From an uncultured Caulobacteraceae bacterium (GTDB lineage: Bacteria; Pseudomonadota; Alphaproteobacteria; Caulobacterales; Caulobacteraceae): a stretch of DNA of 5,387 bases. Positions 4,570 through 5,387 of the stretch are shown piece after piece. Location of the stretch: assembly GCA_946480495.1 (NCBI GenBank), contig CAMLKO010000091.1, forward strand, positions 1 through 5,387, written 5' to 3'. How positions within the stretch are numbered: position 1 is the first letter of the stretch; the number at the start of each line of letters is the position of its first letter. The notes under the pieces are model-generated. The model was not told the DNA's origin. It saw nothing but the letters and a program-made list of their open reading frames with translations, and did not search any database. A program made the position numbers and the translations under genes.

Positions 4570-5387
4570 ATGGCCGATTTCGGCGGCGCCGATCTGGAGG
4601 CCTTTCGCGCCGAGACGCGCGCCTGGCTCGAGGCCAACTACCCCCCTTCGCTGAAGGAGCCGATGACGTCGGAAGACGACGCGCCGTGGGGCGGCCGCAA
4701 GACCAGATACTCCAACCCCGACATCGCGCTGTGGACCAAGCGCATGGGCGAGAAGGGCTGGACCGCGCCGACCTGGCCCAAGGAATACGGCGGCGGCGGG
4801 CTTTCCAAGGAAGAGGCCAAGGTCCTCGACCAGGAGCTGAAGCGCATCGGCGCGCGGCCGGCGCTGATGTCGTTCGGCCTGTGGATGCTCGGACCGGTGC
4901 TGCTGGAATACGCCACCGAGGAGCAGAAGAAGAGGTTCATCCCCTCCATCGTCCGCGGTGAAATCCGCTGGTGCCAGGGCTACTCCGAACCGGGCGCCGG
5001 CTCCGACCTCGCCAGCCTGCAGACCCGCTGCGAGGACAAGGGCGACCACTACCTGATCAACGGCCAGAAGGTCTGGACCTCCTACGCCGACGAGGCCGAC
5101 TGGATCTTCTGCCTGGTGCGCACCGACACCTCCAAGAAGCACGAGGGCATCAGCTTCATCCTGTTCGACATGACGAGCCCCGGCGTCGAACCGCGCCCGA
5201 TCAAGCTGATCAGCGGCTCCTCGCCCTTCTGCGAGACCTTCTTCACCGACGTGAAGGTCCCCAAGGACCAGCTGGTCGGCAAGCTGAACGGCGGCTGGGA
5301 GATCGCCAAGCGGCTCCTGCAGTACGAGCGCCAGAACATCTCCTCCGGCGGCTTCGGGGGTCTGGGCGGCGCCTCGATGCGCGAGCC
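4570..5387 (+). CDS. Acyl-CoA dehydrogenase family protein (3' end outside window)
   Basis: The first 272 residues of an FAD-dependent acyl-CoA dehydrogenase are present (typical length about 390-410). These enzymes introduce an alpha-beta double bond into an acyl-CoA thioester and pass electrons to electron-transfer flavoprotein, as in beta-oxidation. An N-terminal helical domain (about 1-130) includes APTWPKEYGGGG (66-77). The flavin and substrate signature WCQGYSEPGAGSD (134-146) and KVWTSYADEADWIF (167-180) open the beta domain, and the C-terminal helical domain begins near 240 (NGGWEIAKRLLQYER). The catalytic glutamate, normally in the C-terminal part, lies outside the window. The ATG is supported by AAGGGAG (4556-4562) seven bases upstream. 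The gene is divergent from the MprF-like gene. Chain-length or substrate preference (fatty acid, steroid side chain, branched acid) cannot be determined from this fragment. Confidence 0.96.
   Translation, partial: MADFGGADLEAFRAETRAWLEANYPPSLKEPMTSEDDAPWGGRKTRYSNPDIALWTKRMGEKGWTAPTWPKEYGGGGLSKEEAKVLDQELKRIGARPALMSFGLWMLGPVLLEYATEEQKKRFIPSIVRGEIRWCQGYSEPGAGSDLASLQTRCEDKGDHYLINGQKVWTSYADEADWIFCLVRTDTSKKHEGISFILFDMTSPGVEPRPIKLISGSSPFCETFFTDVKVPKDQLVGKLNGGWEIAKRLLQYERQNISSGGFGGLGGASMRE

Noticed and set aside
4330..5142. Minus-strand open frame of 270 codons across the start of the acyl-CoA dehydrogenase gene
   Set aside because: The plus-strand frame carries clear acyl-CoA dehydrogenase motifs and a ribosome site; the antisense frame also overlaps the MprF-like gene on the same strand in another frame.
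1..5387. CRISPR arrays, tRNA or rRNA genes, insertion sequences, toxin-antitoxin or defence genes
   Set aside because: Reading both strands showed no regularly spaced repeats, no cloverleaf-like segments, no transposase or defence-type domains, and near-continuous ordinary coding sequence.

Overview
The window looks like ordinary chromosome from a GC-rich alphaproteobacterium, most likely of the Caulobacterales (Caulobacter, Phenylobacterium or a relative). This rests on the strongly GC-biased third codon positions, a PodJ-type polar organizer protein with the N-terminal motif I know from Caulobacter, and promoter-like sequences that partly fit the Caulobacter housekeeping consensus. The genus assignment is an inference; there is no rRNA or other marker gene here.

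Layout from left to right. The first 99 bases are the 3' end of an unidentified plus-strand gene that meets, one base away, the 3' end of a minus-strand gene for a small DUF3429 (TMEM69-like) membrane protein (101-550). Upstream of that, also on the minus strand, is a large gene (617-2443) for a PodJ-like protein: cytoplasmic conserved motif and coiled coils, one membrane span, then periplasmic Sel1 repeats. A 140-base divergent intergenic region carrying three small dyad symmetries separates it from a 67-codon membrane protein gene on the plus strand (2584-2787). This small gene converges on the next minus-strand gene so tightly that the two stop codons share one CTAG. That gene (2784-4445) encodes a short MprF/LpiA-type aminoacyl-phosphatidylglycerol synthase: about six membrane segments plus the C-terminal transferase domain, without the N-terminal flippase half. 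A second divergent region (4446-4569) holds three alternating copies of a CCCGTT half-site and candidate promoters. It leads into a plus-strand acyl-CoA dehydrogenase gene that runs off the right edge (4570-5387).

The genes do not form one pathway. The common thread is the cell envelope: DUF3429 membrane protein, membrane-anchored polar organizer, small two-span membrane protein and a membrane-lipid aminoacylase, next to a fatty-acid or other acyl-CoA catabolic enzyme. Only the DUF3429 and PodJ-like genes are arranged so that they could be co-transcribed. I see no tRNA, rRNA, CRISPR array, insertion sequence, phage or toxin-antitoxin gene, and no evidence of a novel multi-gene system. The most interesting points are the domain make-up of the PodJ-like and MprF-like proteins and the symmetric sequences in the two divergent promoter regions.
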